From positions 124,001-188,000 of the forward strand of contig NZ_VLKK01000001.1 in assembly GCF_007830065.1 (NCBI RefSeq): a stretch of 64,000 nucleotides of DNA, read 5' to 3'. The notes under the pieces were generated by a model, which saw only the letters and a list, made by a program, of their open reading frames with translations, was not told the DNA's origin and ran no database searches. Positions 27,324 to 37,205 of this stretch are shown here, one piece after another. This DNA comes from Sphingobium wenxiniae. GTDB taxonomy: Bacteria > Pseudomonadota > Alphaproteobacteria > Sphingomonadales > Sphingomonadaceae. The position numbers were made by a program, and so were the translations under genes. How positions within the stretch are numbered: the first letter of the stretch is position 1; every line of letters starts with the position of its first letter.

Positions 27324-28368
27324 ATACCCAGATTCGATCGAAACGATTTCCAAGGCCGGTGAGAAGTTCATATTGCGACAGGCCCGATGCGGCGGCGGCC
27401 CGCGATAACGCATAATCGATGCCCAGCCATTGCCCTTCGCCGATGCCCGGCTTGCCTGTCACGTCGACCGCCAGCAAGTCCATGGAGATGCGCCCGACGA
27501 GCGGCAGCCTCTCACCTTCCACGAATACCGCGCCGCAGCCGGAAAAGCTGCGCAAATATCCGTCCGCATAACCAAGGTTCAATATCGCTATATCCATATC
27601 GGCGGGCGCGCGGAAGGTTGCATTATAGCCGATGGTGTCGCCGGCGATGACACGGCGGCGTTGCAGCACCTGCGCTTCGGGAAACACCACCTGACGGATA
27701 TGGCGGGCGGCCAGATCGTGCACGATGCCGCCATAGAGCGCGATTCCCGGACGCGTCAGATCGAAGGCATAATCGCGGCCCAGGCAAATGCCTGCGCTGT
27801 TGGCGAGACTATAGCGCCGGGCTGCGACCCTGGCCTTGATCGCGAGGAAGCGTTCGCGTTGAAGCGCGTTTAACGGCGTGTCCTCGTCCGCCGAGGCCAG
27901 ATGGCTGAACAGGGTATCGATCGGCAGTCCTTCGACCAGCGCGGCGACGTCATCCCGCCAGTCGATTCCCAGGCGGTTCATGCCGGTATCGACCATGACG
28001 TGACATTCGCCCCCGCCAGCGGCTTTCCATCGTTCGATCTGGCCGGGCGAGCATAATACAGGCATGGCGCGCGAAATCCGGGCATGGGGCATGTCTTCTT
28101 CACGCACCCCATGCAGGACCGACAGGCAGGTCCCCGTTTCCAGCAGGGTTTCCAGTTGCTCCGCTTCATGCCAGTTCGAGACGAAGAAATCCCTGCAACC
28201 CGCGGCTATCAAGCGGCGCATGACCTCGCGAGCGCCCAGACCATAGCCGTCCGCCTTGATCGCGGCGCCACAGGCGGCCGCGCCGCTTTGCCTTGCAAGC
28301 CATTGCCAGTTCGAAACCAGCGCATCGCTATCGAGGCGCAAGCGGAGCGGAGCGGGAAAGGAACGCAT
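27322..28368 (-). CDS. alr: Alanine racemase
   Basis: A 348-residue PLP enzyme interconverting L- and D-alanine for peptidoglycan. PLP lysine K38 lies in AAIKADGYGLG, and the partner catalytic tyrosine in GDTIGYNATF. The N-terminal TIM barrel and C-terminal beta domain (VGRISMDLLAVDV) are both present. It is shorter than the average of about 370 residues but without a missing motif. It is a single gene between the PHA block and the propionate operon, with 139 unremarkable bases upstream of its start. Confidence 0.94.
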   Translation of the reverse strand: MRSFPAPLRLRLDSDALVSNWQWLARQSGAAACGAAIKADGYGLGAREVMRRLIAAGCRDFFVSNWHEAEQLETLLETGTCLSVLHGVREEDMPHARISRAMPVLCSPGQIERWKAAGGGECHVMVDTGMNRLGIDWRDDVAALVEGLPIDTLFSHLASADEDTPLNALQRERFLAIKARVAARRYSLANSAGICLGRDYAFDLTRPGIALYGGIVHDLAARHIRQVVFPEAQVLQRRRVIAGDTIGYNATFRAPADMDIAILNLGYADGYLRSFSGCGAVFVEGERLPLVGRISMDLLAVDVTGKPGIGEGQWLGIDYALSRAAAASGLSQYELLTGLGNRFDRIWV

Positions 28369-28507
28369 GGCTCCGCCGATAGACCCATCCCACTCTCAGG
28401 TCGAGCGTTCAGGCATCGAGTTTCTTTCCGCGCGTTTCAACGGATATCCGGGCGGCCAAGGCAGGAACAGGCGCAAGACCTGTTCTCGCCCATGTCCTGC
28501 AAAACGG

Positions 28508-30493
28508 CTATTCCAGTTCCAGAATGATCGCGTCGACCGGCAGGCTTTCGCCCTGCGCCGCCGAGACGCTCTTCACCACGCCCGCCTTTTGCGCGCGCAG
28601 GATGTTCTCCATCTTCATCGCCTCGATCACCGCGAGCGGCTGGCCGATTTCGACCTTGTCGCCTTCCTTCACATTGAGCGCCACCAGCAGGCCCGGCATC
28701 GGGCAGATGAGGAACCTCGAAAGATCGGGCGGAATCTTCTCGATCATGTGCTTCGCATAAGGCGCGGCGTGAGCGGGCAGGATACGCAGCTTGTGGCTCG
28801 CGCCATGCGCGGTCAGCACGAAGCCTGCGCGCACCGGCGCGATCTTGACCGAAAGCGGCTCATCGCCGAACTCCGCCTCGATCAGGCGGTCGCCGGGCGT
28901 ATATTCAAGGCTCATGTCCAGCGGCTCGCCGTCGACGGTCACGTCGTCGCCCATGATGACGACATCATGGATCGCTTCCCCGATCCTGACCTGCCAGCCG
29001 GTCGGAGCCTTCAGCTTCTTGCCGAGCTGGCCATCGATGCGGCGGGCGCGGTCGGCCTGTGCCATGGCGGCGAACGCGCCGATAGCCGCCAGCTTGCGAA
29101 GCAGTTCCTCCGACGCCGGCGCGCCTTCGAAACCTTCCGGATATTCCTGCGCGATGAAGCCGGTCGTGATGTCCCCCGAACGGAAGCGTTCATGCTGCAT
29201 CAGCGCCGACAGGAAATCGATATTATGGCCTGGCCCTTCGATCTCGAAGCGGTCGAGCGCCACGATCTGCTTGTCGATGGCTTCCAGGCGCGTCGGCGCC
29301 CAGGTGATCAGCTTGGCGATCATCGGGTCGTAGAACATGCTGACCTCACCGCCTTCCTGCACGCCGTCGTCGACGCGCACGCCATCGCCGGTTTCGGGCG
29401 GCGTGTAACGGATCAGACGACCCGTCGAGGGCAGGAAGCCACGATAGGGATCTTCGGCATAGACGCGGTTTTCGATGGCCCAGCCGTTGATCTTCACATC
29501 CTCCTGACGGAAGGAGAGTTCCTCGCCATTGGCGACGCGGATCATCTGCTCGACCAGATCGAGGCCGGTGATCTCTTCGGTCACAGGATGCTCGACCTGC
29601 AAACGGGTGTTCATTTCGAGGAAGTAGAAACCGTCCCCCGTCTTGTCCGCGCCCGACACGATCAGTTCCACCGTGCCCGCGCTGAAATAGCCGACCGCGC
29701 GCGCCAGGGCGACGCACTGCTCGCCCATCTTCTTGCGCATTTCGGGGGATACGAAGGGCGAAGGCGCTTCCTCCACCACCTTCTGGTGGCGGCGCTGGAT
29801 CGAGCATTCGCGCTCGTTGAGGTAGACGATATTGCCGTGCTGGTCGCCCAGGATCTGGATTTCGATGTGGCGCGGGCTTTCGATGAACTTCTCGATGAAC
29901 ACGCGATCGTCGCCGAAGCTGTTCAGCCCCTCGCGCTTGGTCGCCTCGAAGCCTTCGCGGACGTCCTGCTCGGAATAGGCAAGGCGCATCCCCTTGCCGC
30001 CGCCGCCGGCCGACGCCTTCATCATCACCGGATAGCCGATCTCGTTGGAGATCTTCACCGCATGTTCGGTATCCTCGATCACGCCGACATAGCCGGGGAC
30101 GACATTGACGCCCGCTTCCATCGCCAGCTTCTTGGATTCGATCTTGTCGCCCATCGCGGCGATGGCGTTGGCGGGCGGGCCGACGAAGATGATGCCCTCT
30201 GCATCCAACGCCTTGCGGAAGCTCTCGCGCTCCGACAGGAAGCCATAGCCGGGGTGAACCGCATCGGCGCCGGTCGCCTTGCACGCCTCGATGATCTTGT
30301 CCGCGAGCAGATAAGACTGGGCGGCGGGCGGCGGGCCGAGGTGCACGGCTTCATCCGCCATCAGCACATGGGGGCTGCGCGCATCGGCATCGGAATAGAC
30401 CGCCACGGTCTTGATGCCCATCTTCTGCGCGGTGCGGATCACGCGGCACGCGATTTCGCCACGGTTCGCGATCAGGATCTTGGTGATTGCCAT
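28508..30493 (-). CDS. pccA: Propionyl-CoA carboxylase, biotin-containing alpha subunit
   Basis: A 661-residue biotin carboxylase/carrier: N-terminal ILIANRGEIACRVIRTA, ATP-grasp domain with ASAGGGGKGMR and HIEIQILGDQHG, and the C-terminal biotinyl domain with VIEAMKMENILRA where the Lys is biotinylated. The long region between them (the BT domain) is typical of acyl-CoA carboxylases that pair with a separate carboxyltransferase. The partner is pccB about 5 kb upstream in the same operon. It makes the carboxybiotin used to convert propionyl-CoA to methylmalonyl-CoA. The 187-base gap before it holds a repeat element. Confidence 0.94.
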   Translation of the reverse strand: MAITKILIANRGEIACRVIRTAQKMGIKTVAVYSDADARSPHVLMADEAVHLGPPPAAQSYLLADKIIEACKATGADAVHPGYGFLSERESFRKALDAEGIIFVGPPANAIAAMGDKIESKKLAMEAGVNVVPGYVGVIEDTEHAVKISNEIGYPVMMKASAGGGGKGMRLAYSEQDVREGFEATKREGLNSFGDDRVFIEKFIESPRHIEIQILGDQHGNIVYLNERECSIQRRHQKVVEEAPSPFVSPEMRKKMGEQCVALARAVGYFSAGTVELIVSGADKTGDGFYFLEMNTRLQVEHPVTEEITGLDLVEQMIRVANGEELSFRQEDVKINGWAIENRVYAEDPYRGFLPSTGRLIRYTPPETGDGVRVDDGVQEGGEVSMFYDPMIAKLITWAPTRLEAIDKQIVALDRFEIEGPGHNIDFLSALMQHERFRSGDITTGFIAQEYPEGFEGAPASEELLRKLAAIGAFAAMAQADRARRIDGQLGKKLKAPTGWQVRIGEAIHDVVIMGDDVTVDGEPLDMSLEYTPGDRLIEAEFGDEPLSVKIAPVRAGFVLTAHGASHKLRILPAHAAPYAKHMIEKIPPDLSRFLICPMPGLLVALNVKEGDKVEIGQPLAVIEAMKMENILRAQKAGVVKSVSAAQGESLPVDAIILELE

Positions 30494-30555
30494 CTTTAGT
30501 CCTTGCCCAGTCCTATTCTTCTCGCCCTTGCGGGCTATCCTGTTCCCTCGCGACC

Positions 30556-30665
30556 GTCACCCTGAACATGTTTGGCTTGCGCCGACTTTCAGTTCAGGGC
30601 CCATCTCTCCTCTCGAACCAAAGGCCGGAAAGGCACAATGGATGCTGAAACAAGTTCAGCATGAC
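30556..30665. repeat. Bipartite inverted-repeat element (REP/MITE-like)
   Basis: About 110 bases in the bioB-pccA gap, ended by related inverted repeats: GTCACCCTGAACATGTTT (30556-30573) and AAACAAGTTCAGCATGAC (30648-30665). Each end can also form its own hairpin: CCCTGAAC/GTTCAGGG (30560-30567 with 30592-30599) and ATGCTGAA/TTCAGCAT (30642-30649 with 30655-30662). Similar paired hairpins are, from general knowledge, common intergenic repeats in sphingomonads. Confidence 0.6.
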
Positions 30666-30680
30666 CGAAGAAGGGAAATA

Positions 30681-31682
30681 TTATTCCGCCGCCTCCAGAT
30701 GCCCGTGCGGCTGCGCCATCATCGGCGTCAGCCCCAGCTTGCCCAGCAGCGTCGCATCCTTGTCGTCCCCGGCATTGGCCGCCGTCAGTAGCTTGTCGCC
30801 CGTGAAGATGCTGTTCGCGCCCGCCATGAAGCAGAGCGCCTGACAGGCTTCGCTCATGCTCTCGCGGCCCGCGCTCAGGCGCACCATGGACTGCGGCATG
30901 ACGATCCGCGCCACGGCCACGGTGCGGACGAACTCGACCTCATCGATCTTCGCGAGCGGCGTGTCCTTGAGCATATCGCCCAGCACCGTGCCAGCGACCG
31001 GCACCAGCGCGTTGATCGGCACGCTTTCCGGATGCGGCATGGTGGCAAGCGCGTGGAGGAAACCGATGCGGTCGCTCCGCGTCTCGCCCATGCCCACGAT
31101 GCCGCCGCAACACACGTTGATGCCCGCCGAACGCACATTTTCCAGCGTCTCGATCCGGTCCTCGAAGGTCCGGGTGGTGATGACGTTGGCGTAGTTTTCC
31201 GGCGAGGTATCGATATTGTGGTTATAATAATCGAGGCCCGCATCCGCGAGTTGCCTGGCCTGCCCCTCGCTCAACATGCCGAGCGTCATGCAGGTTTCCA
31301 TGCCCATCGCACGGACGCCCTTCACCATCTCGACCAGCTTGGGCATGTCCCGTTCCTTGGGATTGCGCCATGCCGCGCCCATGCAGAAACGGCCCGACCC
31401 ATGATCCTTGGCCTGCGCCGCCGCCTGGAGCACAGCCTGCACGTCCATCAGCTTGGTGGCCTTGAGGCCGCTTTCCGCTTCGGTCGACTGGCTGCAATAG
31501 CCGCAGTCTTCGGGGCAACCGCCGGTCTTGATCGACAACAGGGTCGAAAGCTGCACCTCGTTGCGCGGGAAGTTCGCGCGGTGGATCGACTGCGCCTCGA
31601 ACATCAGGTCGTTGAAGGGCAGGTCGAACAGCGCGGCGATTTCGTCGCGCGTCCAGTCGGTGCGGGGCGTCATCTGGTTCAA
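30681..31682 (-). CDS. bioB: Biotin synthase
   Basis: Radical SAM enzyme inserting sulfur into dethiobiotin to give biotin. The 4Fe-4S cluster motif is CPEDCGYC (C56, C60, C63); further blocks include [17 protein letters not shown] and [13 protein letters not shown]. The TTG at 31682 is chosen: GGAGGA ends six bases before it and it overlaps the mutase stop as TTGA. The ATG three codons later (31673) is too far from that ribosome site. It sits between the mutase and pccA in the propionate operon, presumably to supply biotin to the carboxylase; other bio genes are not in the window. Confidence 0.95.
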   Translation of the reverse strand: MNQMTPRTDWTRDEIAALFDLPFNDLMFEAQSIHRANFPRNEVQLSTLLSIKTGGCPEDCGYCSQSTEAESGLKATKLMDVQAVLQAAAQAKDHGSGRFCMGAAWRNPKERDMPKLVEMVKGVRAMGMETCMTLGMLSEGQARQLADAGLDYYNHNIDTSPENYANVITTRTFEDRIETLENVRSAGINVCCGGIVGMGETRSDRIGFLHALATMPHPESVPINALVPVAGTVLGDMLKDTPLAKIDEVEFVRTVAVARIVMPQSMVRLSAGRESMSEACQALCFMAGANSIFTGDKLLTAANAGDDKDATLLGKLGLTPMMAQPHGHLEAAE

Positions 31683-33832
31683 GCGGCTTCCTCCAGCCCC
31701 GCCGGGGGCATGTTGTGGCCGAGAAGGCGCAGCACATCGGCGGCGCATTCCACGACGTTGGAGCCTGGGCCATAAATCCCCTGCACGCCCGCGTCACGGA
31801 GATAGTCATAATCCTGCGGCGGAATGACCCCGCCCGCGATCACCTTGATGTCGTTGCGCCCGGCTTCGCGAAGCTGGCGGATGAGGTCGGGGATCAGCGT
31901 CTTGTGCCCGGCGGCGAGCGACGATGCGCCGACCACGTCCACGCCGCTATCCAGCGCCAGCACGACGGTTTCCTCCGGCGTCTGGAACAATGGTCCCGAC
32001 ACGACGTCGAAACCCATGTCCCCGAAGGCGGAAGCGATGATATTGGCGCCCCGGTCGTGGCCGTCCTGCCCCATCTTGGCGATAAGGATCTTCGGCTTGC
32101 GACCAAGGCGCCGCTCGACGGCCTGCACACCGTCAAGAACCTGTTTCCAGCGGCTGTCGTCCTTGTAAGGCGCGGCATAGACGCCCTTCACCGGCGTCGG
32201 CACGGTGCCGTAGCGGTCGAATCTCTCCTCCATCGCGGAGCTGATTTCACCCAGCGTCGCGCGGGCGCGTGCCGCCTCCACCGCCAGCGCGAGCAGGTTG
32301 TTCTCGATGCTCGCCGGGCTGGCCGCGCCCTTACGAAGGGCGTCCAGAGCCGCCTGACACTTCGCCTCGTCGCGCTCCGCCTTCATCTTGTTGATGCGGG
32401 CGATCTGCGCTTCGCGGACCTTGGTGTTGTCGACCTCCAGCGTTTCAAGCAGGTCTTCATTGGCAAGGCGATATTTGTTGACGCCGACGATCACGTCCTC
32501 GCCCCGGTCCACGCGGGCCTGACGGGCGGCGGCGGCTTCCTCGATCATCGCCTTGGGCCAGCCGGCCGCGACCGCCTTGGCCATGCCGCCTTCGCTCTGG
32601 ACGCGGTCGATGATCTCCTGCGCGCGGTCGACCAGTTCCTGCGTCAGCGCTTCGACATAATAGCTGCCACCCAACGGATCGACGACATTGCACATGCCCG
32701 TCTCTTCCTGGATGATGATCTGCGTATTACGGGCGATGCGCGCCGAAAAATCCGTCGGCAGCGCGATGGCTTCGTCCAGCGCGTTGGTGTGCAGCGACTG
32801 GGTGCCGCCCAGCATCGCGGCCATCGCCTCGATGGTGGTGCGCATGACGTTGTTATAGGGGTCCTGCTCGGTCAGCGACACGCCGCTGGTCTGGCAGTGG
32901 GTGCGCAGCATCTTGGAGCGCTCGTCCTGCGCGCCCAGCTTCGTCATGGCGCGGTGCCACAGGACGCGTGCGGCGCGCAGCTTCGCCACTTCCATGAAGA
33001 AGTTCATGCCGATGGCGAAGAAGAAGCTCAGCCGTCCCGCGAACTTGTCGATGTCGAGGCCCGACGCCACGCCATATTTCACATATTCCATGCCGTCCGC
33101 GATGGTGAAGGCCAGTTCCTGCACCTGCGTCGCACCGGCTTCCTGCATGTGATAGCCGGAGATGGAGATGCTGTTGAATTTCGGCATCTCGCGGCTGGTA
33201 TAGCCGAAAATATCGGAGATGATCCGCATCGAGGGTTCGGGCGGGTAGATATAGGTGTTGCGGACCATGAACTCTTTCAGAATGTCGTTCTGAATGGTCC
33301 CGTCGAGCAGCTTGCGGTCGACGCCCTGCTCCTCGCCCGCCACGATGAAGAAGGAGAGGATCGGGATGACCGCACCGTTCATGGTCATGGAGACCGACAT
33401 CTGGTCGAGCGGAATGCCGTCGAACAGGATCTTCATGTCCTCGACGCTGTCGATCGCCACGCCCGCCTTACCCACGTCGCCCACGACGCGCGGATGGTCG
33501 CTGTCATATCCCCGATGGGTGGCAAGGTCGAAGGCGACCGAAAGCCCCTTCTGCCCCGCCGCCAGGTTGCGGCGATAGAAGGCGTTGGATTCCTCGGCGG
33601 TCGAAAAGCCCGCATATTGGCGGATGGTCCACGGACGCCCCGCATACATGGATGCCTTCACGCCGCGGGTGAAGGGCGCAAAGCCGGGAAAGCCCGGATC
33701 GACCTGCACATCCTGCGCCGTGTAAAGCGGCTTGACGTCGATCCCTTCCGGCGTGTGCCAGGTAAGGTCCTTGCCCTTCACTTCCTTGGTCGCGGCGGCG
33801 GCCCATTGATCCAGCGTCGGCTTGTCGGTCAC
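31679..33832 (-). CDS. Methylmalonyl-CoA mutase
   Basis: A 717-residue adenosylcobalamin enzyme that isomerises (R)-methylmalonyl-CoA to succinyl-CoA. The N-terminal TIM-barrel holds the substrate site ([20 protein letters not shown] and the [10 protein letters not shown] segment); the C-terminal B12 domain has the base-off motif [14 protein letters not shown]. Single-chain, as in E. coli ScpA. GTG 33832 has GGAG six bases upstream and gives the family N-terminus; the ATG at 33874 would add 14 unrelated residues. It requires cobalamin; no B12 synthesis genes or cobalamin riboswitch are seen here. Confidence 0.95.
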   Translation of the reverse strand: MTDKPTLDQWAAAATKEVKGKDLTWHTPEGIDVKPLYTAQDVQVDPGFPGFAPFTRGVKASMYAGRPWTIRQYAGFSTAEESNAFYRRNLAAGQKGLSVAFDLATHRGYDSDHPRVVGDVGKAGVAIDSVEDMKILFDGIPLDQMSVSMTMNGAVIPILSFFIVAGEEQGVDRKLLDGTIQNDILKEFMVRNTYIYPPEPSMRIISDIFGYTSREMPKFNSISISGYHMQEAGATQVQELAFTIADGMEYVKYGVASGLDIDKFAGRLSFFFAIGMNFFMEVAKLRAARVLWHRAMTKLGAQDERSKMLRTHCQTSGVSLTEQDPYNNVMRTTIEAMAAMLGGTQSLHTNALDEAIALPTDFSARIARNTQIIIQEETGMCNVVDPLGGSYYVEALTQELVDRAQEIIDRVQSEGGMAKAVAAGWPKAMIEEAAAARQARVDRGEDVIVGVNKYRLANEDLLETLEVDNTKVREAQIARINKMKAERDEAKCQAALDALRKGAASPASIENNLLALAVEAARARATLGEISSAMEERFDRYGTVPTPVKGVYAAPYKDDSRWKQVLDGVQAVERRLGRKPKILIAKMGQDGHDRGANIIASAFGDMGFDVVSGPLFQTPEETVVLALDSGVDVVGASSLAAGHKTLIPDLIRQLREAGRNDIKVIAGGVIPPQDYDYLRDAGVQGIYGPGSNVVECAADVLRLLGHNMPPAGLEEAA

Positions 33833-33879
33833 TTCAATCTCCGTTCGTCCCGAGTGCAGTCGAGAGACGTTCATTCCGT

Positions 33880-34317
33880 TCAGTGCGCCTCTTTGGGCGT
33901 TTCCATGATTTCGGTCAGGACACCGTTCATGTCCTTGGGATGGACGAAGAAGATCAGCGTGCCATGCGCGCCGATGCGGGGTTCACCCAGCACCTTCTTG
34001 CCCAGACCTTCAAACCATGCCTTCGCCTCATGGATATCGGGCACTTCGTAGCACATATGATGCTGTCCGCCCGCCGGGTTCTTGGCGATGAAGCCGTGAA
34101 TGGGGCTGTTTTCGCCCAGCGGTTCGATCAGCTCGATCTGTGTGCCATTGGTGCCATTTTCGCCCGGCGTGTCAACGAAGCAGACCTTCACGCCCTGCGA
34201 AGGCATATCGAAAGATTCGTGGATCTTCGTCGCGCCCATCACGTCGCGATAATAAACGATGCTGGCCTCCAGCGAGGGGGTCGCAATGCCGATATGGTTA
34301 AGCCGTCCGAGTTTCAT
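33880..34317 (-). CDS. mce: Methylmalonyl-CoA epimerase
   Basis: A 145-residue vicinal-oxygen-chelate protein: [12 protein letters not shown] start with the metal-binding His, central [12 protein letters not shown], and [12 protein letters not shown] with the second His pair. It converts (S)- to (R)-methylmalonyl-CoA between the carboxylase and the mutase. The ATG at 34317 overlaps the stop of the upstream thiolase gene (ATGA), indicating coupled translation; the longer frame to 34365 is not needed. Confidence 0.94.
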   Translation of the reverse strand: MKLGRLNHIGIATPSLEASIVYYRDVMGATKIHESFDMPSQGVKVCFVDTPGENGTNGTQIELIEPLGENSPIHGFIAKNPAGGQHHMCYEVPDIHEAKAWFEGLGKKVLGEPRIGAHGTLIFFVHPKDMNGVLTEIMETPKEAH

Positions 34318-35504
34318 GCCACATTCTCGATGACCATGGCGATCCCCTGACCGCCGCCAATGCACATGGTGATAAGGCCATATTTACCGCCCGTGCGCTT
34401 GAGTTCATAGGCCGTCTTAACCGTCAGGATCGCGCCGGTCGCGCCGACCGGATGACCCAGCGCGATGCCGCTGCCATTGGGATTGACCTTTTCCGGATCG
34501 AAGCCCAGTTCCTTGGCGACGGCGCAGGCCTGCGCGGCAAAAGCCTCATTGGCCTCGATCACGTCGATCTGATCAAGCGTCACACCAGCCCGCTCCAGAG
34601 CGATGGGGACCGCCTTGATCGGCCCGACGCCCATGATCCGCGGATCGACGCCCGCATGGCCCCATCCCAGGATGCGCGCAAGCGGCTTCAAGCCCTTTTC
34701 CGCCACCGCCTTACCGCTTGCCACCACGACGGCGCCCGCGCCATCGTTGATGCCGGATGCGTTGCCGGGTGTCACGGTGCCGCCCTCCTTCCGGAAGGCA
34801 GGCTTGAGCTTCGCCATCTCCTCCAGGCTGGCGTCGGCGCGGACATGCTCGTCCGTATCGAAAGTGACGACGCCCTTGCGGCTCTTCACTTCCACCGGCA
34901 CGATCTGTTCCTTGAAGCGGCCTTCCACAATGGCTCTTGCGGCACGGCTATGCCCTTCGACCGCAAGCGCATCCTGTGCGGCGCGGGAAACCTGATATTT
35001 CTCAGCCACATTCTCGGCGGTGATGCCCATGTGGAAATGCTCGAACGGGTCCGAAAGCACCTCCAGCATGGCGTCGATCATCTTGATGTCGCCCATCTTG
35101 GTGCCGAAGCGGGCGGCTTTCACCACATGCGGGGAATTGCTCATGCTTTCCGTGCCGCCTGCCAGGGCGATATCGGCCTCGCCCAGCTTCAGCGTCTGCG
35201 CGGCGGAAATGATCGCCTGCAACCCCGATCCGCACAAACGATTGAGCGTCAGCGCGGGCGCTTCAACGGGAATACCGGCGTTCACGCCGATGACGCGCGC
35301 GATATAGGCATCGCGCGGGCCGCTCTGGATGACCTGTCCTATAACGACGTGCTGTACATCGGCGGGCGCGACGGCCGCCCGTTCCATGGCGGCGACCGCA
35401 ACGATGCGGCCCAGCTCGTCGGGCTGTACATCCTTGAGCGCCCCTCCGAAATCACCGATCGCGGTGCGCGCCGCGCCGACAATGAAAATGTCCCGATCGT
35501 CCAT
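34314..35504 (-). CDS. Acetyl-CoA acyltransferase / beta-ketothiolase (BktB-like)
   Basis: A 396-residue thiolase with catalytic Cys in LNRLCGSGLQAI, GHPVGATGAI and C-terminal CIGGGQG. Being second in an operon for propionyl-CoA breakdown, it probably cleaves 3-ketovaleryl-CoA to acetyl-CoA and propionyl-CoA, feeding the carboxylase, or makes it in reverse. This is inferred from position; the sequence alone shows only the thiolase family. ATG 35504 has AGG 8 bases upstream, better than the TTG at 35510. Confidence 0.92.
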   Translation of the reverse strand: MDDRDIFIVGAARTAIGDFGGALKDVQPDELGRIVAVAAMERAAVAPADVQHVVIGQVIQSGPRDAYIARVIGVNAGIPVEAPALTLNRLCGSGLQAIISAAQTLKLGEADIALAGGTESMSNSPHVVKAARFGTKMGDIKMIDAMLEVLSDPFEHFHMGITAENVAEKYQVSRAAQDALAVEGHSRAARAIVEGRFKEQIVPVEVKSRKGVVTFDTDEHVRADASLEEMAKLKPAFRKEGGTVTPGNASGINDGAGAVVVASGKAVAEKGLKPLARILGWGHAGVDPRIMGVGPIKAVPIALERAGVTLDQIDVIEANEAFAAQACAVAKELGFDPEKVNPNGSGIALGHPVGATGAILTVKTAYELKRTGGKYGLITMCIGGGQGIAMVIENVA

Positions 35505-35549
35505 GACCAATACCTTTTTGCTTTAACGATCCGTCACCTGACCGATATG

Positions 35550-37082
35550 TCAGAGCGGAATATTGTCGTGCTTCTTCCAGGGGTTCTCCAGGCTCTTGTT
35601 GCGGAGCTTGCGGAGGCCGAGCGCGATGCGCTTGCGGGTGGAATGGGGCTGGATCACCTCATCGATGAAGCCCTTGCTCGCGGCGACGAAGGGATTGGCG
35701 AAGCGGTCCTCATATTCCTTGGTGCGCTCGGCGATCTCTTCGGGAGTCTTGCCGCGAAAGATGATCTCGACCGCGCCCTTCGCGCCCATCACCGCGATCT
35801 CGGCGGTCGGCCAGGCATAGTTGAGGTCGCCGCGCAGATGCTTGGAGGACATGACGTCATAGGCCCCGCCATAGGCCTTGCGCGTGATGACGGTGATCTT
35901 TGGCACGGTCGCTTCGGCATAGGCGAAGAGCAGCTTCGCGCCATGCTTGATGATGCCGTTATGCTCCTGCGCGGTGCCCGGCAGGAAGCCCGGCACATCG
36001 ACGAAGGTGACGATGGGAATCTCGAACGCGTCGCAGAAGCGGACGAAACGGGCCGCCTTCTTGGACGAGTTGATGTCCAGCACCCCCGCCAGCACCATCG
36101 GCTGATTGGCGACGATGCCGACGGTCCGCCCTTCGATCCGGCCGAAACCGCAGAGGATATTGCCCGCGTGGGCGGGCTGCACTTCAAAGAAGTCGCCTTC
36201 GTCCACGACCTTTCGGATCAATTCATGCATGTCATAGGGCTGGTTGGCGTTAGCCGGAACCAGCGTATCGAGACTTTCGTCGGCCCGGTCCCAGGGGTCC
36301 GCGCTGGGGCGCTCCGGCACAGGCTCGCGGTTGGAGGCGGGCAGGAAATCCACGAAATCGCGCACCGACAGCAGCGCTTCCAGATCGTTCTCGAACGCCA
36401 CGTCGGCGACGCCCGACTTGGTGGTATGGGCCACGGCCCCGCCCAGTTCCTCCTGCGTCACGACTTCGTTGGTGACGGTCTTCACGACGTCGGGACCCGT
36501 CACGAACATGAAGCTTGAATCCTTCACCATGAAGATGAAGTCGGTCATGGCGGGCGAATAGACCGCGCCGCCCGCGCACGGCCCCATGATGACGCTGATC
36601 TGCGGCACGACGCCCGATGCCAGCACATTGCGCTGGAACACCTCGGCATAGCCCGCGAGGCTGGCGACGCCTTCCTGAATACGCGCGCCGCCGGAATCGT
36701 TGAGGCCGATGACCGGTGCGCCGACCTTCAGCGCCATGTCCATGATCTTGCAGATCTTGGTCGCGTGCCGTTCGGATAGCGCCCCGCCGTAAACGGTGAA
36801 GTCCTGGCTGAAGACATAGACCAGCCGGCCGTTGATGGTGCCGGAGCCGGTGACGACGCCATCGCCCGGAATATGCTGCTCATCCATGCCGAAATCGACG
36901 CAGTTATGTTCGACATACATGTCGAGTTCTTCGAAGCTGTCCTCGTCCAGCAGCACCTCCAGCCTCTCGCGCGCGGTCAGCTTGCCCTTGGCGTGCTGGG
37001 CGTCGATGCGGCGCTGGCCGCCGCCGAGGCGGGCGGCTTCGCGCTTCGCTTCAAGCTGTTCGATGATGGCGAGCTTGGACAT
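35550..37082 (-). CDS. pccB: Propionyl-CoA carboxylase beta subunit (carboxyltransferase)
   Basis: A 510-residue carboxyltransferase with the two crotonase-like halves: N-terminal [13 protein letters not shown] binding acyl-CoA and C-terminal [13 protein letters not shown] binding carboxybiotin. It transfers CO2 from biotin on the alpha subunit to propionyl-CoA. ATG 37082 begins [14 protein letters not shown] as in relatives; the open frame upstream to 37781 is the antisense of the regulator. First gene of the operon pccB-thiolase-mce-mutase-bioB-pccA, controlled from the region 37083-37205. Confidence 0.95.
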   Translation of the reverse strand: MSKLAIIEQLEAKREAARLGGGQRRIDAQHAKGKLTARERLEVLLDEDSFEELDMYVEHNCVDFGMDEQHIPGDGVVTGSGTINGRLVYVFSQDFTVYGGALSERHATKICKIMDMALKVGAPVIGLNDSGGARIQEGVASLAGYAEVFQRNVLASGVVPQISVIMGPCAGGAVYSPAMTDFIFMVKDSSFMFVTGPDVVKTVTNEVVTQEELGGAVAHTTKSGVADVAFENDLEALLSVRDFVDFLPASNREPVPERPSADPWDRADESLDTLVPANANQPYDMHELIRKVVDEGDFFEVQPAHAGNILCGFGRIEGRTVGIVANQPMVLAGVLDINSSKKAARFVRFCDAFEIPIVTFVDVPGFLPGTAQEHNGIIKHGAKLLFAYAEATVPKITVITRKAYGGAYDVMSSKHLRGDLNYAWPTAEIAVMGAKGAVEIIFRGKTPEEIAERTKEYEDRFANPFVAASKGFIDEVIQPHSTRKRIALGLRKLRNKSLENPWKKHDNIPL

Positions 37083-37146
37083 AATAAGGCATCTCTCCAG
37101 TCGGTACGGACGGGTATGCCTGCCCCTTTCCAGCCTTTGGCGCTTT

Positions 37147-37191
37147 TTCGCAAATGTAAATTTGCTAATTTGCAAATCACGACTTTGCAAA
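37147..37191. promoter_or_regulatory. Cluster of TTTGCAAA sites in the pccB/regulator divergent region
   Basis: Two exact TTTGCAAA copies (37169-37176, 37184-37191) and two degenerate ones (TTTGCTAA 37161-37168; TTCGCAAA 37147-37154). TTTGCAAA is the core of sites bound by RamB/PrpR/MccR-type regulators in actinobacteria and proteobacteria. The divergent gene encodes a member of that family. The site at 37184-37191 ends 14 bases before the regulator start, so autoregulation is likely. Confidence 0.7.
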
Positions 37192-37205
37192 TTATGCGGA
37201 GCAGC

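Noticed and set aside
28256-30499. 747-residue plus-strand frame
   Set aside because: Antisense of pccA; composition is that of a shadow frame.
33833-33879. Cobalamin riboswitch before the mutase
   Set aside because: The gap is only 47 bases and has no B12-box-like structure; the mutase is inside an operon.
31715-34051. 778-residue plus-strand frame
   Set aside because: Antisense of the methylmalonyl-CoA mutase.
36873-37205. N-terminal extension of the acyl-CoA regulator
   Set aside because: It is antisense of pccB and would place the divergent promoter inside coding sequence; the helix-turn-helix begins just after 37206.
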